Shown here: positions 12,610-25,259 of the stretch, piece by piece
Numbering within the stretch: the stretch's first letter is position 1
Layout: the number at the start of each line of letters is the position of its first letter
Assembly: GCA_025345505.1 (NCBI GenBank)
Contig: JANVCC010000021.1
Coordinates: 30,943,365-31,007,364, forward strand
DNA: 64,000 nt
From: Todiramphus chloris collaris
Taxonomy: Eukaryota > Chordata > Aves > Coraciiformes > Alcedinidae
Reading direction: 5' to 3'
The notes under the pieces: generated by a model
What the model saw: only the letters and a program-made list of their open reading frames with translations
Databases searched by the model: none
What the model was told of the DNA's origin: nothing
Program-made: the position numbers and the translations under genes

Positions 12610-13918
12610 TGTAGCCTTACATTGAAGTCTGGAAAAATCTTAGTGTGAATCCTCTTCAAGCACACATTGTGGCACTTGAAGAAGAAAATGACTAGGAACA
12701 ATTTGTATGGACTTGCCAAGCATAAATCTGAATGGTCTGATTGCCTTGTAAGATAAAATTACTGGTTTTGTGGATGAAAAGAGAGGAGTGGGTAAAATCT
12801 GAAAACCAAATCTTTCAACACAGTGTCCCACAATATTTTTGTGTCTAAGTTAGAATGTTATAGTATAGATGGATAGACAAACCAAAAAAGCCAGGTAAAA
12901 ACCTGGCTAGAGTATTAGTTCGAGACAATAATGATTAATGGGCTGTACCCTTCTTGGAGGCGGGTAACTAGAGGAGAACTCCAGAGGACTGTACTAAGAC
13001 CCATCCTGTTCAGCGTCTTTACCACTGAACAGGGGATGACACAGTGCACTCTCTGCAAATTTGCAGAAGACACCAATCTGAGAGGACCAACCAACATTCC
13101 TGAGGACAAGGCTCGCTTTCAGGACAGACAGGAGAGGGACCTTCATGAAATTCAACAAATACAAAAGGGAAGTCCTGCCCCTGGGAAAGAAGACCCCCTA
13201 ACATTAATACAGGCTTGGGAAATATTATCTGTGGACCTACTCTGTGGAAAAGGCTTCTGGGACCCTTGGGGGTGACCTGAATGTTAGAGAGCAGTATGGC
13301 CTGGCAGCAGAGATGGTCCACAGCATCCAGGACTGTATTAACAGTAACACAAGCAGCCTATCATAAGAGGATATTATCTCCCTTACTTAGCACTCATTAG
13401 ACCTCATCTAGAACATTGCAATTAGCTTTGGACCCCCTACTACAGGAAAGAAATTGTTAAATTGGAGCAACTTCAGTAGAGGCAGACCAGGATGGTCAAG
13501 GCTGAAGCATTTGCCCCGTGAGAAGAGTCTGAGAGAGAGGGTTGGTTCAGCTTGGAGAAGAGACCACTGTGGGGTCCCCTAATACCATTACCCCCATTAC
13601 CTACAGGGAGGTTACTGAGAAGATGGAGCCAGGCTCTTCACAGCAGTATATGGCAAGAAGATCAGTGACAAAGGGCATAAATTTAAACAAGAGAGGTTCA
13701 TAGTGGATATAAGGAGAATCTGTTTTCCCCATAAGGACGTTCAGTCAGTGAAATAGGTTGCCCAGAGAGACTGTGCAGCATCCAGACGTTGAGGATTCTT
13801 ATATCTGACTTGATAAAGCCCTGAGAAATCTGGTCTTGTCTCACAGCTGACTTGCAGTGAGCAGAAGGTCAGACCAGGGACCTCCCATGGTTCCTTTCTG
13901 CCTGTGATCCTAAGCCTA
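12610..13918 (+). mobile_element. Older CR1 LINE with RT-domain remnant
   Basis: About 1.3 kb of a diverged CR1 in sense orientation. At 12700-12870 it aligns with the part of ORF2 leading to the 'FDTVSHNIL' motif (cacagtgtcccacaatattt). At 12930-13090 it covers 'RRVTRGELQRTVLRPILFSV' and the adjacent catalytic region, with 'KFAEDTNL' in place of the usual FADD. At 13100-13900 it covers the C-terminal region. The frame is broken throughout. It is clearly more diverged than the copies at 40288 or 44499, so it is probably an older subfamily. Confidence 0.88.
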
Positions 13919-15804
13919 GATTACTAATATGTTTTCCAGATTTAAGAAATAACATCACAAGAACATTGATACATCTGACCATTTATTTTCAGGTTTCTCA
14001 CTTAATTTCAGCTTCTTTCAATATAAACATCTACACATGAATTTATCACCTTGCTTGATATTTGTAATCAAAAGAGACAAATAACTGTCCTCTGATCCTA
14101 AAGTAGATTAGACAAATCACATATCAAAATGGCTTCTCCTACTCAGTAACTCTAAAAGAAGCATAGAGGAGCTTATTTAAATGTAGACTATACACTGAAA
14201 ATATTTTAAATCATCTTCATCTTTCAAGTCCCATCCATAAAGGTCTAATTAAATCAACTGACTTCATGTTTTAAAAGTTATCTATGAAATGAAAGGTCAA
14301 AAAATATTGCATGCAGTCTTTGCCTAGAATGAACAAACACTGATCTATTGTTTTCAGTTTATTGTAAGTTCACTTTTGAAAGGGATTTCATTCTTTCACT
14401 GAAGACTGAATCTTCCATGAAAATAATATTATTAGTATGCTATAAAGATTTTGTGAGAAGAAAACCAGATTGCTGTTATAAAAGTTTTGCTTGTAGGACT
14501 TAGAATTATCAACAAATTGTATAAATAGCTAATGTCTGTTTCACAGTTTAGTAATGTAGTGTAAAAGGACAAACAAGAAAGAAAGTTTTATTTTGTAATT
14601 CATATTTAAGTGGATTAACCTCAAATATTTTGTTTTCATTGCAGATATGATTGTCAAGCAGTATACTTAACAATGACTGCTACTGAATACATGGATGATG
14701 CAGCATTGTAAACTCTTGTATGCTGAGCCTTGCAGAATAAGAATAGATTGATAAAAACCATTTGCAATGAAGTCCGAACATGTAAATTAAAGAATGTGGC
14801 TTCATGAGATGGTATTTCAGACAAAAATGATTGGCATCCTCATTGTGAACAAAGCACTCTCTGCAACGAAGATTTCTGCAGAAATGAGGAAGAACATAAT
14901 TTAAGTAACATAATCATATAATGTAACCAGGGGAAAAGATGTATTATGTCATATGGTTCATCAGTCTGGTGATTCATAATTGCTTCTTGTCATGTTTTCA
15001 ACAGAGTTTTGCCTGATTTAGTTTTAAATGTTCAAGAGAAATATCTCTCTTCATTTCCCACAGGAGATTATATTGACTGTGAAAGCTTATTGAAGTTTTC
15101 ATTAAGTTCTGTCTAATACTTGTTTCTGAAATCACTGAAAAAAGTTTTTTTATTGTTGTTAGCTTATTTTCCACTCTCTTCTCATTCAGTGTGCCATCTC
15201 TCACTTAACCCAGGTATATATTTAACTTAGAAATAATTCCTCTGTATGTGATCTCTCCATCCTCATGCACTTATCTTACAAAATGTTTATACTTACCAGG
15301 TAAATGAATGATCAGAAGTCAATATCTTTAGATCTGTCTCAACAGAATTGCTCAGAGTAAAAATAATATTTGCATAAACTCAACTTGCGTGAATCAGTTT
15401 TTGGTATGATTCATTGCAAAGTGATTGCCATCACTTTTGGTTTACTGCTTCATTTCTCATTAGATTTTCTTGTTACACAGCATCAAAGAAATATTTATAC
15501 AGCTCTGAAACAGTAGAAGAGCATTGGTAGGTGGAGTTAGTTAAACATATAAGGAACACAATTTTTGTTTTATCTTTATGGGGTTTGAATATTCTTTTAC
15601 ATGAATATTGTTACTTATTTTTTCTAGTTTATATTGATCCCAGCTCCACCTGAACAGGTACACCTGCATCTGTATAATGTGGCAATTAAATCAATAGACC
15701 CATGTGAACTTAAAGGTATGCATGTACAGATATCCTAGTGAAACTGAAGTCTCTTATGCATTTTTATAGAATTAATGTTGTTTTTCTCCTGTTTTATAAT
15801 TTAA
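13919..15804. other. AT-rich unique DNA
   Basis: No gene or mobile element recognised. A minus-strand segment at 15299-15352 sits between an acceptor-like and a CTG|GTAAGT donor-like sequence and is open in one frame. It is too short to call. Confidence 0.5.
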
Positions 15805-15958
15805 CTTTTTTCTTTTCTTTTTCTCTTTTTCTCTTTTTCTCTTTTTCCTTTTTCTTTTTTTTTTTTTTTTTTCTTTTTTTTTTTTCTTTTTTTTCTTTTT
15901 ATTTTTCCTTTTCCTTTTTCTTCTTTTCCTTTTTCTTTTCCTTTTCCTCCTCTTCTTT
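15805..15958. repeat. Long polypyrimidine (T-rich, CTTTT) tract
   Basis: About 150 bp almost wholly of T and C on the plus strand, with several TTTTTC units and T runs of 9 or more. The lysine/arginine-rich antisense frame and the phenylalanine-rich sense frame across it are compositional artefacts. Confidence 0.95.
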
Positions 15959-16011
15959 CCCTATTTAAGAGGGTGTCAAGAAGAAGGGGCCAGTCTCTTT
16001 TCAGTGGTGCC
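15959..16011 (+). mobile_element. Very short internal CR1 fragment
   Basis: About 50 bp matching the CR1 3' coding area (ggtgtcaagaagaagg, then cagtctcttttcagtggtgcc). The same block occurs inside the CR1 at 59774. It has no CR1 3' tail, which is unusual because CR1 copies normally keep their 3' end. It directly abuts the pyrimidine tract. Confidence 0.7.
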
Positions 16012-19000
16012 TTTATATAACTATTTTTCCCATCTACAAAATATGAACAGAAGTATGTACTTACCTTAGGCAGCAGTTGCTTTGGAAACAAAACAAAACA
16101 ATTTTTTATATATTGGACATTCAAAATAAACATCATAAATATACTGAATATTTTCTCTTTGTGACCCTCAGTGCAGTGCATTGCTTGAACATGCATAGTT
16201 AAAGAACATATTGATCACAAACAATTCTTAAAGATTGTTATGTCAGTCCTCTGGGCTGAAAAAGACATACTTGGTGATAAAGGATTACTGTATTGTCAAG
16301 GAACCAAAAGTATTTAAAAATTATATGCACAAAATCTGGTAAGTTCTTAGTTGACCAAAAAAAAAAAAAAAAAAAAATTGAATGAGATTGAACTTTGAGT
16401 TATTCTATAATATAAACTTTGGAAAAATTGAAAACATGTCTTATTTCCTATGAATTTCAAACTCCTTTGTGTTTAATATCTTCTTTTTCAGTGCTGCACT
16501 GAGAACACAAGGCTTTAAATCTCAGACACATCATCCAAAAAGTCTTTACAGACCATTGTCTAGAAAGAATAAAAAAGCATTTAAAAAAATATGTCTGAAA
16601 GTTCTAGTAAAAAGAAAAGATCCATTGAAAAAACAATTTAAATTGCCATGAGTAGCCGTTTGGAAACACTAACTGAATTTCTGAATCTCTTCTTCACATT
16701 GAAAAAACGACAAATATATTTTGTAATATAGAGCTAAATATGAAGTTGCCTAGAATTTGTTTTTATATCCAATTTTTTTCTGTAACTAAACTAAATGTTT
16801 TTATAACTACATATTTTTTTAAATCCTGAATACCCAGCATTACTACTGCCATCAGCATGTAGATATAATAACATAAACAGGTGTAATTTGCTGTAATTTG
16901 CACTATAATAACTCCTTAGCCAAAACCCCTGGTATTTGGAAGTGGTAGTCAATCTTGATATGTTTCGTGGAATCACATTTCTAATGATAAAATACTGACG
17001 ATGAGCTGCTGCGTTTTTATTGTAAGACATTCTCTGGAAGACAGGTAGAACCTTTCACAGAAGAAAATTCTTAAGAGAAACCATGAGATCAAAACACTAG
17101 ATCTGATAAAGACGAGTCAATGAATAACATTACCAATTTCTCATTTCTCCCAGATTTCTGGTGCATCTAGCACATGGGAACTAATTGTGTTCATTTTTTT
17201 TCGTCATAGTGGAGAGTAACTTACACTACATGTAATCCTGTTAACTACAAAAATGAAATACAGAGACTGTCACAACCTCAGATAAAGCCCTTGTAAATTT
17301 CAAAAGAAATATTACTGTCTTGACCTGTGCTGTACTCTTATATTTACATGTATTTGTGTAAATGTCAGGTAAGCCCAACCATCACTAAGTTTTCTGCATT
17401 ATAACCAGCATTCTAAGAAAAACCCTGAAGCATTAGTCTTCTTGATTTCCCAACTTGCCTTTTGCTTTCTTTCATCAAAATATTGTATTAGCTAAGTCAC
17501 CAGTTTCATCAGTCAAAAACCATTGATATGTTCCACTTTTAGACTATATGACGTTAAATTTTATAACAATAAAAAAGTCTTCATACTCTTACTTCAGAAT
17601 GCAGACACATTTTATTTTCCTTATATTAATGAAAACTGGGAGTTATCATTCTGTGGCCCTTGAAGTCTTAACATTACAATCCAATATGATAACAGAGTAG
17701 GCCCGTTTCTCTTTGACTAATGTATACTACATCTCATATTGAATTAATCAAATTTTAATGTTTTGATTAGACTGTGTCTGTTTCTTTGAGTCTAATGCAA
17801 TTCACATGAGTGCTAAGAAATGCACATATTTCATTTTAATTAATGGTAAACACAAAGAAGTTGTACCTATGTGGTACAAGGTAACCCTGAAAACCAATAA
17901 ATATTCCCGTGTCTTTACTTCACAGTTTAGATGTTTGTCTTTGCAAATGTTGTAAAATTCTTCTATGGAAATTCTTTTTTGTAGAAAATAAATATATTGT
18001 AGAAGTGATGATTTTTATAAAATAATAAAAAGGAAATAAAAGCCTTGTTATATGTCAGAATGCTCTTGGAAACTGTAAAGGCAAACTGGACTGAAGTAAA
18101 AGACAGGCAGATTTTGTAGAGACATTTCAAACACAAATTCTTGTATCTCCAGGGTAAAACAAAGAAGTAGAGTATGAATTGTTTATGCAGATAACCAGAC
18201 ATATTGAAATGTCAGGAACATTAATTCTATGGGATTTCCATTATCCTGATTCTGAAAACAATGAGAACTGTGGAGTAAAGAAAGAAAAAAAAAAACAAAC
18301 AACAACAACAACAATACAACAAACAAACAAAACCCTACAACAAACACATCTAAACAAACAAACGAACAAAAACCAAGCGAACCAACCAACCAAGAAAAAA
18401 AAAAAGAAAAAAAAATACCCTTACCCTTGAAAACAGAAAACACACTCAAGCTTGCTTCTCCTACCTGCTAACAAATCAGTAGATTGACTCCAGCTGGAAT
18501 CCCAAGAAGCAGAACAACACAATACAAAGATAAAATGATTGTCATCTCTTATTGCACCAGTGGGGATCCAACCTTGTGGGGAAGTAGACTTTGCTTTTGT
18601 TAGGACACTATCCTAATACCTCTAATTTTTGCCTAAGGCTTGCATTCAAAAGCTGTTAGACTCTGAATCAATACATCCCTGGAGTACAACCCACTCTGTT
18701 CTCAGCCAACATTAAACATTTGACTGTTATGCTGAGTAGCTTCTGGCCTCTGTGGAGAAAATCAGCAGTGGGCAATACTGCAACTGCTCAGGGCCTCTAC
18801 TGACATTGTTTTTTGCCTCCAGAGATCATCATCAGAAAACAGTATGAATCAAAAAAAATTACATCATCATTTTATAAATAATATACTAAGAGCAATTTCC
18901 ACTTCTTTTTAAAAGGAAGCTATTAAGGTTTCTTTTACAGTTCAGATAAGGGTTGTACATCTGATAGATACCTGGCAAATATAACAAAATATCAGTAAAA

Positions 19001-20122
19001 TAACAGTATCCTTTTAAGAATATAATGAAACAATCATTCCGGAAAATAAATAAAAGGCAAATGAAAACCAAAAGGAATGTTGCTGCCAAACTTCTTGGGA
19101 GACACAACACTGTTTTCAAAGCCATGATAATTAACTTATATTAATTTGTACATGATGTAATATAAGAAATATTGAAAGGAATTCATCATTCCCAGAACTT
19201 GAGAAATAATGGGAAATAAATTATATATTCAGAATTCTAATTTTTACATAAAGTACTTTTAAGAATAACTTGGGGGGGGGAGATAATTAAATTATTCCGT
19301 AATCCATTCATACATTTTCAGAGCAAAAGGTATTTGATCAATGTTAAATATCCATAGAGTAAATCTCACCACATTTTTTGAGATATTCTCATTACATTCA
19401 GTGAAAATATCTGTTTATGAGAGGTAGCTAGTAACTCTAGGTGGGGTTTTTTTTTTTGGGTTTTTTTTTTTTTTTGGTGATATTTCAGTGTATACTCTTA
19501 AACTCTTCAAACAGGCCAAACTAGGTCATGAAACAACTTCCTAACTGAAGTCATAGTTAAAAATCTCTAGACTTACATGGCCTATTTAATATAGAACAAA
19601 ATTGTCAGTTTTATAATGAAAGAAAGCTAAATGATCACATTTCAAAAGCTAAACTATCACTGAGAAGATTTTACATGATACTCATTTTTATATGTGGAGA
19701 TACCTCATACAAACAAAGACAGAAAATCACTGATGTGATTTTTTCCTGATATCAAATCAGAATTTTCCTTATTGCGACTTATATACACTGTCCTATATCT
19801 TATGACTGTGCTTGTCTGGGAACAGTCTGGCTCCTTCTATGCTATGACAACTTATTAGATATTTGGAGGCAGCAATAAAATTATTCCTTAGACTTTTTTT
19901 TTAAGATTGAATAAGTCTAAATCTCTCATTTTTCCTCATCTCTCATTTTTAACAATCTGAACGGCCACAGTGTCTGCCAAGCAGATCTCTAACCGCTGTT
20001 CTGTTTTCACGTCAGTTGTAATGAGCTATTAGACAAGTTAATTGTTAGAACAACGCTGAATCAAAATTCTTTTTTTTTTTTATCTGCCATTTACAAAGTA
20101 TGAGGGTTTGCTTTGCACTATT
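16012..20122. other. AT-rich unique DNA with A-rich tracts
   Basis: Contains A21 at 16357-16377, a large A/C-rich low-complexity block at about 18283-18415, a G10 run near 19270 and a G/T-rich run at 19441-19477. A short open segment after a strong acceptor-like TTCTTTTTCAG (16490) runs to a TGA near 16651 and is lysine-rich. It is not called a gene. Confidence 0.5.
18283..18415. repeat. A-rich low-complexity block (AAC, AAAC, CCAA units)
   Basis: About 130 bp of A with interspersed C, including ACAACAACAAC and AACAAACAAAC runs. Frames crossing it on either strand are artefacts. Confidence 0.9.
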
Positions 20123-20787
20123 TGTGGCAGGAGGAACTGCCCTGACAAAAAATCTAATAAAGGGGAGGGCTTGCCAGAGATCTGATAAAGATCAGTTTGT
20201 TGCCTCACAGACATTAAGTGGTACCTCATGTCAATTACCAGTGCCTCGTGATTAACAGACACCGCAGGGTCCAGGCCTTTAGCCTGCCTTTGCCTTGGGC
20301 TTGCACCCAGCTAGAGTGACCACAGTGCACCCTTAATGAGGGTATAAATGGAGCCCTGACAGAGCACCAGTTTTGAATTGGTTCCCTTGAAGTCAAGCAG
20401 GACTTGCAGTTGGACCGTCCCCTTGGATATATGAGATTCCATTCAAGGATACTTGTGCAGACTGAGTAATTCTCACCCCCACTTTTGTGAGGGAATATGT
20501 CTTTTGAGTATATCCTTGCATGAGTCCTTGCATCCTTTGGGTGAGAGAACCCCTTTAGGTACCCTTGTATGTGAGGTTTTCCTTTTATAAGTGAGTGTGA
20601 GCACATTTTGGTTCATCTTTCTAGAAGGAATATCCCTTAAAACTTAAGAATTAGTTGTGTAGTAGGATATTCCTGACTCACATCCAAACTCGTAGTTTAG
20701 CTTTGTAAGGAGTGATGAGCATTTTTGGTTACAATAAATCTGCTTTTTTGGGTAGCTGTTGTTTGTTTTGCAGGTGCCTCTGTCACA
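20123..20787 (+). mobile_element. Solo LTR, endogenous retrovirus family B, copy 1
   Basis: 665 bp, beginning TGTGGCAGG and ending CTCTGTCACA, flanked by a perfect 5-bp duplication ctatt (20118-20122 and 20788-20792). It has a TATA box (TATAAA, 20343-20348) and a polyadenylation signal (AATAAA, 20733-20738), giving the usual U3-R-U5 order on the plus strand. It matches the copy at 43626-44205 from about 20315 to the end. The first 190 bp (U3) match poorly. No internal retroviral sequence flanks it, so it is a solo LTR. Confidence 0.94.
20343..20348 (+). promoter_or_regulatory. LTR B TATA box
   Basis: GGGTATAAATGG context, conserved at the equivalent place in the second family-B LTR. Confidence 0.75.
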
Positions 20788-21384
20788 CTATTTTGCACTG
20801 TTTGTCAGCACTGTAAGTGTGTTGCACCATATCAAGTGGTATGCAATTTTGCACTTCTGCTATTATGTATTGGAAGGATCAGATTTGTGTTAGAAACTGT
20901 GGCACAACTTAGATGATTCTGCAAGTCTGTGCTGACATCTGGTGGATATTTAACTGAACACTCAAAGAAAATAGTACCGATACATAACAGTGTTCCGTTC
21001 TTTCAAAGAAAGTATTTTCAGTGGTTGTCATAAGTTCTGAGTTGTCTTTCCAACAACACCTGTGGGGGAAAATGGAACCTGAGTAAAGATTTTGTTGACA
21101 AGATTTCTGTTTCTGTCATGCCATTTGGGAAGAACAGATTCCCAAGGAAAGTGTAATTATTTTCCATTTTTCTTTGTGAACAAATGCACCTTTTAAAATA
21201 TACACAACAGCAGGTTGGACCATTTGGAGAGATGACTATATTCATGTATGTCCCTCTAACAATATATGACATAGTTTAGCCCATCTCTGATTAAAGAAAA
21301 GACCACATTATAGATTTTGCTGACTCCTAATACAAGAGACTGTGTTTAATGACTGACTTATCATGGAAGAGATACTGTCCAAGA
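20788..21384. other. Unique spacer
   Basis: No gene recognised. Holds one weak CTCF-like motif on the minus strand (20931-20945). Confidence 0.45.
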
Positions 21385-22003
21385 AGAAATGAGTATCTCA
21401 TTTGACAGCTGGCTTAATATGAGTCAATCAGTGTTCCCTGGCAGCCAGAGGGCAAACCACATCCTGGGCTGCATCAAACACAGTATAACCCCTCAGCCAA
21501 AAGAGATTATCCCACTGTATTTATGAATACTGTGGCTTCACCTTGAGTACTGTGTGTAGTTCTAGGCCTCACAAATTAAGAAGGATGTGAAGGTCCTTGA
21601 ATGGATCCAGAAGAGGGCAACAAAGCTGATGAAAGGGCTCAAAGGCAGAATCTATGGTGGAGTGGCTAAGGACTTTAAATTTTTCTGGTTTGAAGAAAAG
21701 GAGGCTAAGGGACAACTACAGCTTCCTGATTTCTTCTCCCTGATATACAGCAATGGAACACATGAGAATGGTTCAAAGCTGCACCAGGGGAGGTTTACAG
21801 TGGACCTTATGAAGCATTTTGTTACTGAGAGGATGGTTAGACACTGGAACAGGATTCCTAGAGATGTGGTCAATGCCTCAAGCCTGTCAGTGTTTTAGAG
21901 GCCTTTGGACAATGCCCTGAACAACATGCTTTAACTTTTAGTGATCCTTGAAGTTGTCAGGCAGTTGGACTAGCTGATCATTGTAGGTTCCCGCCAACTG
22001 AAA
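21385..22003 (+). mobile_element. CR1 LINE, 3' end
   Basis: Sense CR1 ORF2 C-terminus with mutations. The stretch 'KVLEWIQKRATKLMKGLKGR' is readable from 21590, then 'MVRHWNRIPRDVV' near 21840. It ends at the 3' untranslated region (gacaatgcc... cagttggactagctgatcat). The tail runs straight into the pentamer array at 22004. Confidence 0.93.
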
Positions 22004-22082
22004 TAGTCTAGTCTAGTCTAGTCTAGTCTATTCTATGCTATGCTATGCTATTCTATGCTATGCTATGCTATGCTATGCTATA
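22004..22082. repeat. Pentamer arrays (AGTCT)n then (TATGC)n at a CR1 tail
   Basis: About five tandem AGTCT units (22005-22030) pass through TATTC into about ten TATGC/TATTC units (22031-22082). The array occupies the place of the CR1 terminal ATTCTATG octamers, so it most likely grew from that tail. The frame 22040-22321 begins in it and is an artefact. Confidence 0.95.
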
Positions 22083-23039
22083 ATCCACTCAGTTTGCAGC
22101 AGTTCAAAATAATAATCCCCAATGTGAAGTCTTGCAACTATCATTTAATTTGCATATTCTTGGATGTCTTCTGTTTTAGTCTTGCTTCTTACTCTAAAAC
22201 AAATTTTCTTTCTGATCTTCCATTTCTCACTGCTGAGTTTCTTTTCCACGATAATTCCACCAAACATCTGACTTTTTATTTTCAATTTTTATCACTCTCA
22301 TCCTCTGTTGTGCACTGCTAAAATTAGTGCCACATCCACCACTGATGAAGCATAGAAACTCTATTTGCCTCCTATACATTTTAAAGGCTATTAGTATTGG
22401 AGGATGTCAGATATGCATCACTACAGAATGTTCTCTGAGCAGACAAGGTGGCTTGGTGTTTCAAAACTGATGTGATATCAAGAACATAATGTCTAAGAAA
22501 ACAACAAAAAAATATCTACTGAATACTTACTGTGAAAAAACTGGTAAAGAAATGTGAGAGGAATATGGGTTACAAAACTGGAGAATCTACATTTTTATTG
22601 GAGTATGTACATCCTAACTGGATTTCACTTCTGATGTTTTATCTTTCAAGATACTAGTTACTAAAAACATAAGAGTTCATGAAAGCTTTTTTTTGGGCTA
22701 TATAACATGGAAGAAATACCTAATAACTTTTAATAGCTTAACTCATTACAATTTTTTAAGCAGGCAGGAAACATGGCATAATGCCCCCTCACAAGATTTT
22801 CAATATTACTCAGAAAGAAACTGATATACTTTATATGTAGAATTGCACAATATAGTTAAAAATGGATGTTAAAAAGCCAGAGTTATTAAGTGATGGCAGC
22901 TATGTTTCATCCATTTTAATTATTTATTTTATCTTTTTGATAAAACTAATTGATTTAAAAAAAAAAAGAAAAAAAGAAAAAAAAGAAAGAAAGGAATATA
23001 ATTAATTTTAACTGATTTATAACGTATTAAGACAACGTT
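22083..23039. other. AT-rich unique DNA
   Basis: No gene seen. A-rich tract (AAAAG units) at about 22957-22993. Confidence 0.5.
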
Positions 23040-23890
23040 GGAAGAAGCTAAGTAAACTTCTGTTTAGATAGAGTGGCAGTGTGATCTCCCCCAATATTTG
23101 CCATAGCTCTGCTCAAGTGATAAACATCTGTGGGAATGATAATGAATGCATCTGGTTGTGATGGTTGCTTCTGGTTCAAAGTGGTCTTGAGCAAGACGCA
23201 TGACAGCACACTATCAAAGGACTGTTGTGGACAATGTGTCCTCCTAACCACAGTGCTGGTCAATGTCCTACTCAAGCCAAATTTGGAAGAAACTTGTTTC
23301 TGTAGTCAGTATGTAAATATGACAAGTTAATTATCTTACTGTGATAAACAGTGGACAGCCCAGGGCCCACTGAGCTCTCTCCTGCATAGCAACAGGCTTC
23401 ATTCCAGGATCTCCAACTTGAGTAGGGAGGACTCTCAAGCTTACTCCTACAGGTTGAGAGATTCCTTATCATGTTAGATACTCAGGAAATTACTTGGGAA
23501 TAAGTGAGTTGAAACTTTGAAATCTTAGCTAAGTGATATAAAAGATTGGCTGTGTATATATTATCCTGCAGACACAAACCGTTGACAAAGTCTGAGACTA
23601 GGATTGATATAGCCTCACCTAGAATCCTCTCCAGAGTTTAGAAAGCAAGGGGTTCTTTTTTAAAACTTACGACTCAATAGGACATTCTGCCTGACAGTTT
23701 TGTCTAACCCTGTCCTCTATGCAGTAAATAATCCAGTTCACCTTGCCATTCAATCTTGTTTAACCACTGTTGGATTTATTATAAAAGTTCTTTAAATTGC
23801 TGGTTTATATCAATAAACATATTGCTACTTGTCTTTTATGTGGGAAGTGTGTACTGAAAACCTACTATACAACCACCAGGTCAGTTTTCA
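23040..23890 (+). repeat. Possible old LTR-like segment
   Basis: More GC-rich than its surroundings, with a TATA-like GATATAAAAG near 23536 and AATAAA near 23813. This spacing could fit an LTR. No TG...CA ends, target-site duplication or second copy in the window were found, so this is only a suspicion. Confidence 0.2.
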
Positions 23891-24863
23891 ACAAAACCAA
23901 AAATTATACTCTTGAGGAATTAAGTACTACTTGCAGTTAAGTTGAGAAAGAAGAATTTATAATCCTAGTTGTATGGTGAGAATTTTAATATTACAATTAA
24001 CAGCAAAGCCCTGGATATGTTGGCCCGTAAATTCAGTATTTAAAGATCTTTTGATCAGTATTCAAAAATTATGGAAATGACACTTCTTTTTAGATTTATC
24101 TTGGAAATTAAGGAGAGAAATATAGAGTGGCTGATTTATAAAAATTCTTCAAATTGAACTAGGAGTTGACTTGCTTTAAATTATATTCAAATTGTGTAAG
24201 TTCTGCAATTTTTACTGCAATTCTGCAATTTCCGCAATTATTACTGCAACCCTTAGAGTTGGTTTCAGTATTTGTGTGCACTGAGGAAGCTGAAGACACT
24301 GTTTAAGTGGTCTTCAAGGCTGCCTATTGCCTGTGCTTCTACTACAGCTTTTTACCTTCTCAGGAAACTTGGAAGACCAAGAACGTTGTCCATGTGTTTT
24401 CATCAGGTCATGTAGACAGCTTCAGTATTTCTTGGAGTAGGTACTCCTGTTGAGGAAGGCATAACTGCAGATTAATTTTCAACATTCAAGGTATCTGAAC
24501 TGATCTGATGACTATGAACTGTTCTTATCATTATGGAAGAATAATAGATACCAATGAATATAAGCTATCTCATACTAAAATAAACATTTGCATTTGAGAA
24601 GATGAATAATACTCTGACTGTTTTTCAGACCACAAAAAAAGGAGGCACACAGTGTCTAAGTAAGACTTGCATCTCCAGTACAGTCATCAAAAGTCAGATG
24701 AAAAGACTTACACTTATACTGTATCATGAAAAGATCAGGTATTCACTGATCAGAGAGAGCAAGAAGCAGGAACAGCATCTCTGGATAGGCAGGACATTTC
24801 CGAACTTCAAATCTTCTGCCTAAAATGTGAAAAACAGGCAGGACACTGACCACCACTGACATG
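23891..24863. other. Unique DNA
   Basis: No gene or repeat recognised. An open frame at 24602-24823 has no motifs. Confidence 0.4.
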
Positions 24864-25259
24864 TGTCATGGGTTTGGCTATGATAGGGTTAATTTTCACC
24901 AGGAGCTGGGAGAGGGCCGCAGCCAGGATAGACATCAGAACCAATAGCCAATGGATTATTTGATACTATACTGATGTCACACCAACTATATAACAGCAGG
25001 GGCCGGCTGGACAAAGTGTGGGTTTGTCAATCATGGTGGGTGTCTGGCACAGGCGGTGCTGCTGGGGCAACTTTAGAATGATGGTTTGTTCTATATTACT
25101 CTCTTTATGTACTGTTTCATTACCGTTATTTTTATTATCACTATTACTTCTCTTTTTATGTTCTATTAAATTCTCATTATCTCAACCCATGAAGGGAGGT
25201 GGGGAGATGAATGAGCATCTACACGGTGCTCAGCTCCTGACTGAGTCTAAACCACGACA
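24864..25259 (+). mobile_element. Solo LTR, endogenous retrovirus family C
   Basis: 396 bp from TGTCATGGGTTTGG to AAACCACGACA, with duplicated flanks acatg (24859-24863) and atatg (25260-25264) differing by one transition. Contains TATATAA (24987-24993) and a poly-A signal ATTAAA (25165-25170). The imperfect terminal repeat TGTC...GACA fits retroviral LTR ends, and the 5-bp duplication suggests ERVL-type integration. Single copy in this window. Confidence 0.88.

Noticed and set aside
15801-16196. Lysine-rich minus-strand frame
   Set aside because: Its C-terminal half is the antisense of the pyrimidine tract and it crosses a CR1 scrap.
18179-18449. Two overlapping frames on opposite strands
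   Set aside because: Both are translations of an A/C low-complexity block.
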